A stretch of DNA of 64,000 bases. It comes from Ligula intestinalis. Its lineage: Eukaryota; Platyhelminthes; Cestoda; Diphyllobothriidea; Diphyllobothriidae. The notes under the pieces were generated by a model. That model was not told the origin of the DNA. It did not search any database and saw only the letters and a program-made list of their open reading frames with translations. How positions within the stretch are numbered: position 1 is the first letter of the stretch; each line of letters starts with the position of its first letter. Shown one piece after another: positions 32,641 through 44,990 of the stretch. A program made the position numbers and the translations under genes. The DNA lies in contig JAYGXS010000003.1 of assembly GCA_036362985.1 (NCBI GenBank), positions 91,593,677-91,657,676 of the forward strand, in the 5' to 3' direction.

Positions 32641-34949
32641 ACATATAAGGATGACTGCAGTCAGTTGCACGAAGCGAACGACCGCCACTAGGGGGGTGGA
32701 CGAAAAGCGATCGCCATCTGCGTCAAAGTTGGCCACGGAAGAGTAGGGGCTTGTTTCAGTGTCTTCTGAAAACATAGCACTGGAGGTACTAGCCATATAG
32801 CCACTGATTCTTCTGTTGAAAGCAAGGTGCGCTGGGTTGAAGCGTTTCCGTTTCGTGGATGGTAAATAAAATGTGCTGAAAATAGCCTCATTCGCGCCAA
32901 CCCTTTTGCCGTAATATGAAACATAGCTTCCTGGAGATTACTCGGGAGAAATTATAAACCTCGTTTCCCCGGCTGCTTTGGGCTTCCGAAGTCCAAATTT
33001 ACTAATCTGCCCGTTGGTTAAATTTTTCGTTCCCACGTGGTTCATTTTGGTTGTGCTCAAGAAGCACCTAAAGGAGTTCATCAAGCCTTCTTACATTATT
33101 CCCACTTATAGTGAATCGTTTGTTTCAACCATCACAACCCGCCTGCCGACATTTTTCAGCGTCTGGTACCAGTAAACTGGACTAAGGTACCTTTTTTGAT
33201 TCCGGGAACATACGAAATTTACATTTAGATTCCAAGTGCCCTATCGCGATCTTTTCACTGCAGACTGCAAATGAAGTAAAAACAAAGCAGGATCTCTAAA
33301 GAATTACAAGTTCCATACAGAGCAGTTAAAACTGCCATTGGTCAACGGAACTTCGATCAACAATCTTCTGAATTGTGCCATGGTAAACCTCAATGTCCTC
33401 TACAATTATGCAAGGTAGGCCACGTAGAACGAAAATCCAATCTTGGTATTGTGGACCAGTGGAGGAACTCTAATCTTAGAGGAGAATAAGGAGGCTGATC
33501 ATCTGCCTCAGTCTCTCTGGTAAGCCTGCATCGCAGTAGACGAGCTTACCCATCCACGGACGAATTTCATATTTTCGCGTACTAATGACCAGGCAATGGA
33601 CAACAATAGATAAACCATAGCCAACAACGTACGGGGTTCACTTGGCATATCTGGCAAAAATCTTGAAAATTTCTAGAAGTGTACGCAGACTAAATTCGAC
33701 TGCATACATTGAGTTCTGTCTCAAAACCACTTCTTATTGTGTTGGTTGTAACTCAACACCAGCGGACGGTCCGGTATTTGCAGTCGTACAGGTAATGACG
33801 GACTAAAACAATCTGACCTCATCAAGTTTAAACTGTGAAGATCACATTTTCCGCGGGGTACATGTTTCTCCCATTATCGATAAATTAAGAGAAACGTATG
33901 TCCCTCAACCGTGCTGCTTGCGCGAACTTTCCTTCAACGCGCGTTTTCTTAACCGCCTCCAAAACTTCACGGTATTCGTGGTTGCCATATCGCTTAAGCT
34001 AGCGTCTTCCTGTTTTCCCTTATTCCTGTGCAAACCTTTTAATCGTGTTTATTCAGGAATCAGCTAGTATAAGGCAAAATCAATCAAAAAGTTGTAAATT
34101 ACTCACATCACACTTTCAATGCCGCACATGTTATATGATGGTGCCTAAGCGGGCGCCAGTTATCAGAAAACGGCTAAGAAAAGTCAGCCAATTAAATGTC
34201 AGATTGCAAAACTGAAGTAAAATCTATGCAGCAGCATTTTATACAAATTTAAATTTAAATTTAATAACTTAATTCAAAATTTAATTGTTGCGTCCATACC
34301 TTTTCACAGGAAGAAGCCAACACCGAAGAAGAATGCGAAATAATAATGATACTTTATGCAGATTGTCTATATTGGCTTTAGGTTAACACTTCAGTTCGGC
34401 CAAATCGACTTGTAACGTTTAAAAGGCCATTACCAAGTTTATTTTTTTCAATAGCGCCCGCATACTCGACTAATTCCCCAATATATATCTGAATCCAGTG
34501 AAGGCGATTGCGCGAGCAGCGGCGATAAATGACAGCCACCACCGTCTCTAAAATCGTCAGTTTTGTCAAGTGGAACCAGGACCCCATTACCTGTTTCCTC
34601 AGCTCCGTCAACTGTGCCAACATATCAATTAAGAAAGACCAATACTTGATCTTCTCTGACCGATATGCTTCCTACGGGAATAGGAAATACTTCAGGTTTT
34701 TCTTTGAGTCTAAAAATAAGAGATTAAATATCCCATGTATAAGCCAGAAGACCCTTTTTGCATGAACCGCAATGTCGAATCGGAAGGTGAAAGTCATCGT
34801 CAAAGTGAGCATCTTTTACTGCTGGTATTTTTCATACGCATACTTTTCATTGTAAAGATAAAAAAGTATATCATGGTTCATAGCTACCCGTGTGTGTTCT
34901 TTAAGACTAATACCACTGTCAGAAACAAGAACATCACCACTGTTCCTTT
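32641..34949. other. Stretch without a supported gene
   Basis: Short frames only. A weak LINE-like phrase (EENKEADHLPQSL) near 33480 suggests very old LINE debris but is not enough to call. Confidence 0.35.
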
Positions 34950-35190
34950 CGAATTAGCAACGACCACGAATATGAGGGGGTCATCCCCTCAAATTAAAGG
35001 TGACAGGGGCCAGGCTGGACGCTCGGAAACACTTATTTTCAAAAAGGGTGGTCGGAGCGTGGAATGCGCTTCCTCAGGACGTTGTTATGTCGGAATCGCT
35101 AGAGGGTTTTAAGCAAAAACTGGATCGATATGGCAGTGCACGATGGACCGGAACTGACAATTTGCAATAACAACAATGCTACTTCCAATT
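34950..35190 (+). pseudogene. CR1-like LINE pol C-terminus fragment
   Basis: ELATTTNMRG, then after a frameshift HPLKLKVTGARLDARKHLFS, KRVVGAWNALPQDVV and FKQKLDRYGS, the same C-terminal signature as 48900-49107. Confidence 0.75.
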
Positions 35191-35539
35191 TGTCAGTAGT
35201 ATTAGTTTTTATATCCATTCACGTTTGCTATGTATAACGCCCTCCCACACATAGCCTCATGCGAAGGTCTCCGCGGTCTACCCTACTTGGCTATCTGCGT
35301 ACCGTGATTACCCGCTGGCGATCTTATCAGCCAGACCTGCCGGTCTAAACAGTCACCCTTGGTTCGACCCAAAGCGGACTGTCGACGATCTGGACGGATG
35401 CCTCTGTTTTTCCATTTCCGTTGGCGAAGTCTGCCATCAGCACGGAAAAATCAGGACGTGGCTTCCACACGGTGATGATCCTGGGAACCTTTGCAATGCC
35501 CCCCCCCCCAGTGGGAACCCCTTTTTTCTCCTAAATCCC

Positions 35540-35584
35540 ACGCATTACCCCCACAATGGCGACAGTTTTTCTCCTAAAAATCCT
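35540..35584 (+). repeat. Short dispersed repeat, copy 1
   Basis: ACCCCCACAATGGCGACAGTTTTTCTCCTAAAAATCC. An inverted copy lies at 41713-41752. Confidence 0.5.
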
Positions 35585-35639
35585 TGAGGAGTTTTTTCAC
35601 TGTCTGCTCCTATTTTCATCCTATGACTCAGGACAACTG

Positions 35640-35765
35640 GCCTTGCCAACAGTCTAAGCAACAAATTTTTTGCTACCACTGCACATATGTACAAATAGGG
35701 CACTCAAAGGAATTTTTCCTACATACCCTCAATATACTGATACTGATACTGATACTGAGTATATC
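35640..35765 (+). repeat. LINE 3' end with (ACTGAT)n tail
   Basis: CAAATAGGGCACTCAAAGGAATTTTTCCTACATACCCTCAATA resembles CAATAGGGAGTTCAAAGGTATTTACCTATATTTCCCTCAATA at 49340-49380. It is followed by TACTGATACTGATACTGATACTGA, a short-repeat 3' tail typical of RTE/CR1-type LINEs. Confidence 0.6.
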
Positions 35766-35769
35766 TCGA

Positions 35770-36589
35770 CCTGTCCCGTCAATACTGCCATCGCACCCTC
35801 TATTTTAGCGGCAACATGGCTGTTAGTCTGGCCGGAAACTTGCGAACGGAGACCTGGTTAACCAGTATCTGGGACTCCGACAGAGTTTCCATGTCCGCCT
35901 ACAGTGTTCACATTCTCTACGAGTATTCACTTATCGCACAAGCCTACCTGGCTACATATCCTTTAACAACAATCAGCTCTCCTCACCTCTTTTGATGTTA
36001 TAATAAAAGGCCAGATACTAGATCACACCACACAGTCTCTCCATCAACTCACGCATCCATTGCGTATCCCCGAATCAGCGCCCATCACCGACACCTCTCA
36101 CCTTAATAATAATTGTGTTCTCTTGTTCTTTTTCGTGTGGTTTCTAAACTACATGCGGGATCTGAGCCGCACCGATAATTACGCCCGCAAATCCTGGTCA
36201 AGTTTAGGCTCGGACTGCGAGATCTATGACGTGATTTCGATGACGCGTTTCGATTACATCAACGGCAAGGTGGTGCAGGGCCTTGATGTCGACGATCGGT
36301 TTGCCTGCGAATGTAGCACGACATAGAATTCTATTAGAACGTCTTTAGCCAGCAAAACCTGACTCCCATTCGAAGGATCGGCCAATAAACACACAACACA
36401 CACTGGGCTGATGTCGTTGTCTGGTAAAGAGTCAGTTGGGTGTGCTGAAAGCTAGGTGAAGGTAATCCTTAAAAATCAGGCTACAGTCGCGCATGGAGCT
36501 GGAAGGACCTACGCGAAAGGAAACCCAGAGTATAACATATTGTTCGGTGGCAGGTGCTTTTTAGGCACACAGCATGCGATATGATGATG
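35770..36589. other. Stretch without a supported gene
   Basis: An 88-codon plus-strand frame (36060-36326) shows no domain. It may include the 3' end of the RTE-like LINE that begins at 36590 on the minus strand. Confidence 0.35.
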
Positions 36590-37135
36590 GCGCGACCGCG
36601 TGTCACGTATTAAGAGCGCTGTCGTCCCCGAAGAGTAGGTCGTGGATACTCGCGTTTAGGCTTGACACGCCGGATGTTAAGAAGATGCAGGCAGAGAACA
36701 TGGCACTGAAGAGGTTAGGCGTGAGGACATAGCCTCGCTTCACTCCTCTGGTCACTGCTTCCGACACAGTGGCCAGTGACGTGGGGCATCACGCTGTCCT
36801 GAAGCTGACCTACCATGGGAGTGAAGCGGTCAGAGCGACAGAATATCTGAAGGACTTTCCACAGTCTGTCGTGATTCACCGTGTGGAGGACTTTTGCCGG
36901 CTCCAAGAATGTGGTGTAGGGGTGGGTTCGCCTCTCCTAGTATTTCTCCTGCAGCTGTCAGGTGGTGAAGATCATGTCGATGTTGCCGGCTTTCCTGCAG
37001 GAGTGCTTGTGAAAGGTGGCTATTAAAGTGGATTATGAAAACACGGGCAAACATTCTTCCGGCGATATTGATCAGCGAGATTCCTCAGTGATCTTCGAAA
37101 AGTTGGCGTTGCCTTTTCAATTCTAGGGGTGGATA
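36590..37135 (-). pseudogene. RTE-like LINE RT fragment (palm)
   Basis: A diverged relative of the frame at 1-1241. On the minus strand it reads AGRMFARVFIIHFNSHLSQA, then EPAKVLHTVNHDRLWKVLQ (motif A region), MVGQLQDSVMPHVTG, and a catalytic box HDLLFGDDSAL (FGDD instead of FADD, about 36610-36640). Frameshifts separate the pieces. Confidence 0.75.
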
Positions 37136-37539
37136 TAATGCAGGAAATGTCAGTGCCGGGACCGGGGCTGTATCCAGACCCCAGATAGGTTAAACAAAAA
37201 TTTATGCATCTTATTTTGTGATTGTTTACGTTGTGGCCTCCCGCAAGGGTGTGATCGGAGCAGCTCTTTGCATCTACCACGCATTAGTTCAATGTCTGAG
37301 CCAGTTAGTGAGTAGATGCGGCAATTGGACACAGGTGATCGACAGCCCGTCCGCACGTGCAACGGACGAGCTGCAACTGCGTCAAAAGTATTTTATTCTG
37401 GGTTGGTCGTCGCAGACAAGTATTTCTACCATGCCTGATCACTTTACTTATTCTACGGTAGCCCAAAGTAAAGGATTTTGAAACTACGAGGCGATCAAAC
37501 CAGTGCGAGCTCCTTGCAGGTTTGAACTCACCAACCCGC

Positions 37540-37720
37540 GTCATCTTGACAAGTCCGGTCAGTGGATTCCTCGTCTACACTCAAAGTTCAGCTAATATAT
37601 AAAATGGAAGCCAGGAAGTCAAACATTTTTTATACAGAAAATGCATATTTGCTGTTTCGAGGATTTAGTGACAAATATTGATTTCATGGATAAAAATGCA
37701 ATGCAGTCGCACAGGAAGTA
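37540..37720 (+). repeat. Duplicated intron segment upstream of a zinc-finger exon, copy 1
   Basis: CCTCGTCTACACT and TTTCGAGGATTTAGTG are shared in order with 49430-49560, ahead of the related exons at 38746 and 49614. Copy 1 is split from its exon by the foldback transposon. Confidence 0.6.
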
Positions 37721-38699
37721 CAGTGGATTCACTATCGCATGCAATAGCTGCCCGAATTCTGAAATAATTTTTCAATTGGAACATATAAATTACGGATGGT
37801 TGCAATAGAGATGATCATACAGCCTAAACTGAACATATTTTAGACACTGCAGGATGCCAGCTTTCTAACGAGCTTCTATCTGACCACCAAGACAAAGCAT
37901 GCACTACAAAAAGTGACTTCTTATATAGTATGCCTTTTTATCATTAATTTCGACTGCGTTTATAAATTTAAATCTATTTTATGGAAAAATGCACAAAGAA
38001 TTATTTCTTGTACTCTTTTGGTAGCAATTTACGTTTTCTTTCAATGTTTTACTTGAAGGAAGGGTGTCGTTTGGTTTAAAAGAAAATTATTAATTGCCGA
38101 ATAATTTTGAAACCTAGTGACCGCTACACTGGAATTCAAGCTTTACAAACTGCGCACTGTGTACATCGTGTTTAGGGAAATGTATGTTTTTGCCTACAAC
38201 TTGACGAAGGTCTCACATAGTTCCCATAAAATGTTGCAATAGACGTGGAGCATGCTTTATACAGTAAAGACATCATTAATAAATTGACGGATACGATGCA
38301 TTATGAATAAACACCTGAAAATTGTAAAAAAAGCTCACAAAAAGAAAATTTTTACAACCGAAAGAAACCCTTTATTTAAGTATAGAATTTTAAGAAAACG
38401 TAATTTGCTACCAAAGGAGTACAATAAATAATTTATACGTTTATGTTTTCCATAAAATATATTTGAATTTTTAAAGGCATTCGAAATGAATGACAAAAAG
38501 GCATACTAAATAAGTAGTCACTTTTTTAGTCTTGGTGGTCAGAAAGAAGCTCGTTAAAAGCTGGCATCCTGAAGTGTATAAACTATGTTGAAATTAGGCT
38601 GCATGATCAGCTTCATTACAAACATCCGCAATTAATGTGTTCCAATCGAAGAATTATTTAAGAATTCGGGCAGCTATTGATGAGATAGTGAATCAACTG
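37721..38699. mobile_element. Foldback/MITE-like DNA transposon, copy 2
   Basis: The tips CAGTGGATTCACTATC and GATAGTGAATCAACTG are flanked by TA on both sides (37719-37720 and 38700-38701). The arms of about 380 bp are inverted copies, including TGCCCGAATTCT, GATGCCAGCTTT(C)TAACGAGCTTCT and TTTTGGTAGCAA(A/T)TTACGTTTTCTT. The 979-bp element has no coding frame. The TA target and CAGT tips place it with the Tc1/mariner superfamily. It matches 3165-4119 along most of its length. Confidence 0.88.
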
Positions 38700-38745
38700 T
38701 AATTTTGGTTTCTCTTAAATTGGTTTGCTTTATTTTTTGTTGCAG

Positions 38746-38833
38746 ATCTGCGAGAGTTTGTGTTTGAATTTTGTGGAAAACATTTTGTCTGCAGTTCAAG
38801 CAGGAAAAAGGCACATTGAAAGTGTCCATGTGG
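38746..38833 (+). pseudogene. Single C2H2 zinc-finger exon, degraded
   Basis: After the acceptor TTTTTTGTTGCAG it reads (D)LREFVFEFCGKHF, then frame-shifted KRHIESVHVG before the donor GTGCGT. The exon is 88 bp, one base longer than the 87-bp exons downstream, which explains the frameshift. The first zinc-ligand Cys is Phe. The adjacent introns match those of the 49614 exon. Confidence 0.6.
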
Positions 38834-38984
38834 GTGCGTTTCTCTTTTTATTTCTCCTGATCCGCCCTTCGCTTTTTATTTTAAGTTTGTTGCCAGGGCC
38901 ACACCACAATGGTGAATCTGCATCCTAGTGTTTATTTTTGTCTTTATAGCGGCGACAGATTTACGAAATGTTTGTTCACAGGTG

Positions 38985-39960
38985 CAATGGCAGTAACAGT
39001 ATAAGAAAATGCTGTCCGGTTGGGAGGTCTAGGTCAGTGTTGATTATCACCTGCGGCAGACGGTCAATGGCAGCCTCAGATGTAGCGGAGGGCCGGTTGA
39101 GTGCACTTCGGAAATGCTCCGTCCAGTGTCTCAGACTTTGTGTCTTCTCGGTAAGGAGAGGGTTAATCCGTCAGCGCTGAGAAGCGGGGCCGTGCCTTTA
39201 ACTATAGGACTATAGACAGTCTTGATTGCAGCGAAGAAGTTCTTCCATCCGTTGCGGTCCTCACCCTTTCCAGCCATTCAAGCATCCTGCATTTCCCACA
39301 TCCACTGCTGTATGGGACGATGACTTTGGTAGAAGGCGGCTCTCGTGGCACCGGTAGAGCGATATGGGTAGGCTTTGTGCAGGCTTTTCTTCTCGCAGAT
39401 CAGATTGCTGATAGCTGCATCGTTTTCGTCGAACCAGTTCTGGTTTTGGCGCTGAGGGGCGCGTGGCCAAGGATGTTTTTGACGGTGGATTGAACAGTTT
39501 CTCGTAGTTGACACCACCCGTTCTCCACGGAGGCATTTTCTTCTGCGATTAAAAGGTTGTCCGGCTGTTGGGATAACTCATTTCTGAAGCGCAGAGGATT
39601 GGCGAGTAATTTTAACAAATCGGTATTCAACTTAACGGGGGTTGCTTACTTTGGGATCGTTTGCATGGTTGAAGGTCGATCCGCATCTTGGAGATGATGA
39701 TACGATGGTTGGTATCGCCTTTGTCAGCAACACATCTTGTTAGTCGCGCCTCGGCATGAGGACATTTAGGCTACATATAAACTGTTACGATGGCCCTAAA
39801 TATGATTAAACGCCCTTGCCATCCTGAGATCAGGAGTTATACCGCATTTACCTCCTCTTTTCGACTGTATTTGACTGGAGAGACCAAGGTTGGTCTACTA
39901 GGAGTAGGTTGGTGTCCCCGTGGTTGATGAGATGGACGAAACACACTGTTAGGGCGGCTC
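38985..39960 (-). pseudogene. RTE-like LINE: endonuclease end to RT N-terminus
   Basis: On the minus strand: DVLLTKAITTNHSIIISKM (end of the APE-type endonuclease), KLNTDLLKLLANPLRFRNEL, CQLRETVQSTVKNILGHAPL, HKAYPYRSTGATRAAFYQSH, then after a stop MAGKGEDRNGWKNFFAAIKT and RLPQVIINTDLDL. It is the upstream half of the family seen at 1-1241. The palm half lies at 36590-37135 with about 100 residues missing between, so the two may be parts of one old insertion. Confidence 0.75.
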
Positions 39961-40584
39961 AGTACGCGAGTCATCACTCGGGCTGTCCTGAGTTGGCAAT
40001 CTTTTGGGCCATGACACTAAACGCATTTTCCTTGAGAGATTTTTAATGAGTGTCCTACGCAATACTTTCGTTCGCGAAGTCTATGAGCCTAACATTTTGT
40101 TTGGCACATTACTTATTGTTCGTTTACGTAACACTTACTTAGGAAAGTTAGGATACCGATGAAATCCTCCAAATAGTTCATCCCTACGAGAACAGAGGAA
40201 TTGGCAGACCACCTGTGCATGCAAAACGGGCAGAGAGAGGGATATCCACGGGCGGACATCTCGCGAGGACGCAAAGGAGTTACGCGCACACGAGACCGCC
40301 GCCGGCCGTGTTTCTGTCATGTTGAGGTCACGTCTGGCTAGGGGTAAAGCGCGGGCGCCAAGTGTCATCCTGACGTCGGCGCACGATTGCCACTAGCAGC
40401 GAGGCAAAATACGGCTGGTACTTAAATAGCGAGGCTAAGAACAGAAGAACGTTTAGGTGCTGCAGACACGAGACTCGCTTACCCCTGGACGACAGGCTGC
40501 TACCGATACGAGTCCGATGACAGAAGACACACTGCTTGTGGACACACAAAAAACGGAGCTGATGCACAAGCAGAAACAGTGACA
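39961..40584. other. GC-rich spacer, nothing recognised
   Basis: Contains a TATA-like TACTTAAATAG at 40419-40429, but no coding frame or terminal repeat pair was found. Confidence 0.35.
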
Positions 40585-40680
40585 TGAAACGATTATCTGC
40601 TATCCTATATGCCTTCCTTCCTAACATACGACTGGGGGATATAATCCAGTGTAGACGCAGGCACACGCCAAGGTTATGAT
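40585..40680 (+). repeat. Dispersed repeat, copy 2 of 2
   Basis: Partner of 12205-12300, same orientation. Confidence 0.65.
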
Positions 40681-42139
40681 ATGGCCTTTATGACATGTTT
40701 GTGGGACACGTGCTCTGGTCGACTACACACTGAGTCGAATGCGAGGTGGATCGTCGGTGGATGAACTTCAAGGCCACGTGTCAGAGTCACGCGTATCAGA
40801 TTTAGTAAAGCCGGCAGGTGCATGAACTGCCGTGGGCGGAGTGGGGGGGAGGTAGAGTTGACGCTGCTCACAGAGTCCATGAACTAGCTGGTGGTAGACT
40901 CGGCCGCATTGCACCCAAATAAATAGCCAATACAAGCCGCATTTTCCATCGTCCGATGCTCCTCCCGCCCTCCAATTTACTCTTTAACCCACGCAGACTG
41001 TGTACCATAGCTCAACCTTGTGCCCTTTCACCTAACGGAGTATCCTCCAACCCAATTACAGTAAAGTAATGTTGTGACCAGCGCCTGGTACTAGTAATGA
41101 TCACGAACGTCCCCAAGCCGGTAAGAACGAGACAGAGAAAAGACCAGTCGGCATGACAGAGAGTCTACTTAGGCGCGTCAATGCACTTTAAGGGGAACGC
41201 GAGGGAGATTGTCCGACAACGGGCCAATCAGGATTGAGCAGACAACACTGGCTCACGACAAGCGGCTCTCGCGACGCCGTTGAGTGCGTTGACTCATCAT
41301 GGGACGCGCGGCGCACCAACAAGTGGTTTGTACTTCCCCAACTCCATAAGCCTAACTAGCACCTGCGTCACAGGATGAAGTGTTCTACAAGATTTGCTGC
41401 ATGTGTAGCGCCTGTATGTCAGCGGAAATGGTGAGCTACAAATGCGTTGAAGGTCAAGTCAGGTCAAGTTTATTAAAGGAAATACAGGCAAACGCCTTCG
41501 AACTCCCTCTTGGTACATAGGATTTAAGAAATGCATCGGCACAGCCAAAAATTCCAAAGAAGTTGACACAATTGTAGACGACTACTCGCTTGTTTAAAGT
41601 AATACACTCACACTCAGTTCACACGAGCCAGCAGTGTAACTGAGCAAAAAAGCCCGACTGTAAACAAATTCCTGAGGTTGGGTCATGATTCAAAATTGAA
41701 TGTCATTTGTGGTTTTTAGGAGAAAAACTCTCACCCGTGGGGGAAGTATGTGAATGTGCATGATAGGAGCATGATGCTTCTGTGAATGTTGGTGGCAGCC
41801 CTGGCGTCCATAGCAAGTAATATCGACATCCGAAGGACTATGCGACGAGGAGACCTCGGAGTCACAAGAACGTCCCGAAGAACTGGAGATGCGTCAATAA
41901 ACGCCTTTGCTGTTAGAGCAGAGGAGCTCGCCACGTCGTCAGCAGTCGGTCGATACGAGAAAGGGCGTAACAGGGCTGCGTAGCCTAGGACCATAGGTGC
42001 GGTAAATGCGACCTCAGACGCGATCAGCGCAGTTCGCATATTAAGCAGAGACGTCATATCTAGATACCGGCTTAAAATCATTGGGTTAACTACTGATAAT
42101 AATACAACTTACAAATTACTATTAGGATATGTTTATAGC
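40681..42139. other. Stretch without a supported gene
   Basis: A 116-codon minus-strand frame (41731-42081) has no recognisable domain. The minus-strand sequence AATAAACTTGACCTGACTTGACC near 41455-41480 looks like a LINE 3' tail. Confidence 0.35.
41713..41752 (-). repeat. Short dispersed repeat, copy 2 (inverted)
   Basis: The reverse complement reads CCCCCACGGGTGAGAGTTTTTCTCCTAAAAACC, matching 35540-35584. Confidence 0.5.
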
Positions 42140-42470
42140 ATTGTGTCTTTGGATTCAGAAACTCAATTTCTGCAGTTCTCGTTAAAGCGTTCTACGCGGT
42201 TAAAACCGTCAAGTTTTATTTTAAATACGTCGACGGATGGAGACATGACAATGTCCGCAGGAAGGGCATTCCGCGCCTGGATTAAACTTTTAGAGCAAAA
42301 TAATTTTCTTGGGTCAAGTCTTGCCACAGTCACACGTACTTTGAGGGGACGTCCTCGCAGACTAGTGGTCGTGGCCTGCTCAAAGAAGTCATTAGTTTGG
42401 AAGCAGCAATCCCGACAACGCAGCATGCGAAATGCCTGGATTAGGTCCCCACGTTGCTGCCTGTAATCCA
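42140..42470 (-). pseudogene. CR1-like LINE pol C-terminus
   Basis: On the minus strand: RGDLIQAFRMLRCRDCC, FFEQATTTSLRGRPLKVRVT, LDPRKLFCSKSL, ARNALPADIVMSPSVDVFK. It is collinear with 48840-49107. It is probably the 3' end of the element at 42700-44990, separated by the PLE fragment. Confidence 0.8.
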
Positions 42471-42479
42471 GAGCTCAGC

Positions 42480-42690
42480 AGCATTTTAAGTACTTTCAAT
42501 GGCTTTTAGGAGGCGTTTCTTGATGGTTTTTAAAATATTATCACTCTTTAAGTGCATGGAAACGAAAATTTTAGGATCTAACTGTTCAGTCATTTTGGAT
42601 CGCAAAAGTTTACTATACTTGTTTATAATTCAGAACACAATTTTGGCGAGCGAACACTTTTAGTAAATTCTCATCAGGCCATACAGTTGC
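42480..42690 (-). pseudogene. Penelope-like fragment lodged in a CR1-like LINE
   Basis: On the minus strand it reads NKYSKLLRSKMTEQLDPKIF and LKSDNILKTIKKRLLKAI, matching the connection region KYKKPLRPKMTEQIVPKKPV and FKGDNIFNTFKRRLINAI of the element at 1742-3164. Confidence 0.75.
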
Positions 42691-42699
42691 ACGGGAGGT

Positions 42700-44990
42700 T
42701 TAAATTTTTAAATCGATAAATTGTCTTTCCAGTCGATGCAAATTTGCCTGGAGGTTTAATTTATTGACTTGGTTGCGTATGACCTTCCAGAGTTTTAGGT
42801 TATCAGCAAACATTGTGACTTTGTAATGTAGTCCGCTTATGCACTCATCAATATGTTTAAGGAAGAGGATAGGACCAATAACAGAATCGTGTGGAACATC
42901 GCTCTCAACTGCTTCCTCCGCCGACCGCTGTTTGCCAATACATACGGTGTGGGTACGACCAGTCAAGAAATTTGCGATCCACTGCAAGAGTTATCCCCTT
43001 ATGGCTAAGTTTGTATTAGAGACGTTGATGAGGCACCATGTCAAATGCCTTTTTGAAGTCTACAAAGACTGTATGCACCATAATTCCTTCATCGATCGCT
43101 TGGGTCCACTGTTCTAGATAATAGAGCAGATTGGTCAAGCAAGAGCTTCCCCTGCGGAATTCGTGCTGCTTTTCGGAATAAAGTTGACGTTGCTCCAAAA
43201 AGTTCATCAGCTCGCGTTTGACTATGCGTTCCATAAGCTTGCAGGATATTGAGGTGAGGCTGACGGGTCTGTAGTTATTTGCGGTCGCTCGACTCCCACG
43301 TTTGTGGATGGGTGAGATTCACGCTGCCTTCTAATCGGGTGTCACTTGTCCAGTATTAAGAGAAGCTCAGAAGATTAGATACAGGGATACCGCCAACTCT
43401 ATGGCTAGCTCTTTTACTAGGTTTGCAGGTATCCCATCCCGACATGACGACTTCGTTTCTTTGAGCTGTAGAAGTTCTCGTAGAACGGTAGCTTCCGTGA
43501 GTGCGACCGAGTCCATGGTCTGCAACTCACCCACACTGCAGTTTACAGTGGAGAACTTAGCCTCTCTCGTAAAGAACGACTGAAAGAAGCAGGATAGATG
43601 TTCCGCCTTTTCGTCAATCTTGCAAATTTCTACACCGTCGTCTGTTTTTAACAGAGGAATAGGGTCTCTTTTTTGAGTGCGTTGCCTAACATAGCTGTAG
43701 AAAAGATTTGAGTTTCCTACTGCACGGTTTATTAGATTACTGTCGAAGTTTTGGTGGCTAATTCGTATCAGGCTCTTAAGCCTGTTTCTCTGCGCTATAT
43801 ACCTATTGTATGATTCGGGGGTCCTCTCTCTGCGATATATTTTGAACATCCTTCCTTTGCGGTTTACTTCTCTCTCTAACTTCGGCGTTAGCCATCGAGG
43901 CCTATTTGTTATTTTCTTTACCGTGATAAGACAGAAATTGGTAACTAATCCGTGTAATGCAGCTTTGAATGCCGACCAATCATCGAAAATGCACACGGTG
44001 AATATTTCATTTCAGTCTATCCCGCTCACTGTGGTTTTCATTCGTGCAAAGTCCTCTCTCCAGATATTGCGTCTGGTAACCGCACTACGATCAGGCACGG
44101 AGAAGAGTGAATATTCCCACCGTAGCACTATGTGATCGCATTTTCCGAGAGGTTGTGAACAAATTACGACGTCCACGCTATCAGGCGCTTTGGTAAGTAC
44201 TAGGTCTAAGCAATTGGCTTGTTTCTCTTCGCGTAGTCTGGTCGGATTTGAGACGTGTTGCGTTAAGAAAGATGCCTGTACTGTGTGCAGGAGTCGTCCA
44301 TCGAAATTTACTTCTGAGCCCGGCGCAGAACTCACATTCCAGGCGATATGGGGAGCGTTAAAGTCTCCCATGATCATGAAATCGGATCTCCTAGCAAACT
44401 CTTTGACTCTTTCTACCAGACAAGTGTCTGACTGTTGGTCGCTTGAGGGTGGACGGAAGACTACATTTTTTCAGAGGTCTGATACCCCGGTGCTCTAACG
44501 GTGAGCCATATTGCCTCAATATTGCCCAAAAGTTTTTCGGATTTGTCGGACACGAGCAGGTCATCTCTGACATAGATAAGCACACCCCCACCTTGATGCC
44601 CGATTCTATATTTTCGGAACACTTGATACCCGGGGAGAGCAATTTCCTGGTCGCTTACCACCGTGGACAACCATGTTTCTGCTATGCAGCCGACGTCTGG
44701 TTCCAGTTGGCACATAATAATTTTAAGCTCATCTTATTTGGAGACCAGGCTTCGTGCATTGGTTTACATGCAATTTAGTTTCATGGTACGGTGTAATCCG
44801 GTTGTGACAGTCACTTCCTGACCTTCGTTTGGAGTATTACGGGTTGATTCACTGTTTCCTTCTGAATTATTTTCCCGTTGAAGATGTTTAGGCCTGCCTG
44901 GCCATTCTTCCCCCTCGACTGTAGTTCCGTTACAAGTGCTCGACATTTCAGCCGTTCCTCCAGGGAGTAGTCCGGTTGAAAAAAACATCT
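42700..44990 (-). pseudogene. CR1-like LINE ORF2: APE endonuclease and RT, broken
   Basis: Minus-strand pieces in order: endonuclease AETWL, RIGHQGGGVLIYVRDDLL, AIWLTVRAPGY (44715-44461), then MGDFNAPHIAWN, NCLDLVLTKAPDSVD and KCDHIVLRWEYSLFSVPD (44377-44012). The RT follows: ETKSSCRDGIPANLVKELA (43996-43367), ERIVKRELMNFLEQRQLYS, VDFKKAFDMVPHQRL (motif A), ESDVPHDSVIGPILF (motif B damaged) and MFADNLKLW (FADD changed to FADN, complement of 42799-42813). Frameshifts, stops and the damaged motifs make it inactive. It diverges from the plus-strand LINE that starts near 45300. Confidence 0.85.

Noticed and set aside
36060..36326. 88-codon plus-strand frame
   Set aside because: No domain, and it lies next to a minus-strand LINE whose 3' end probably covers it.
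40130..40640. Candidate LTR with a TATA-like box
   Set aside because: No second copy as a terminal repeat and no adjacent gag or pol.
41731..42081. 116-codon minus-strand frame
   Set aside because: No domain, and it sits among repeats. Kept as unassigned.
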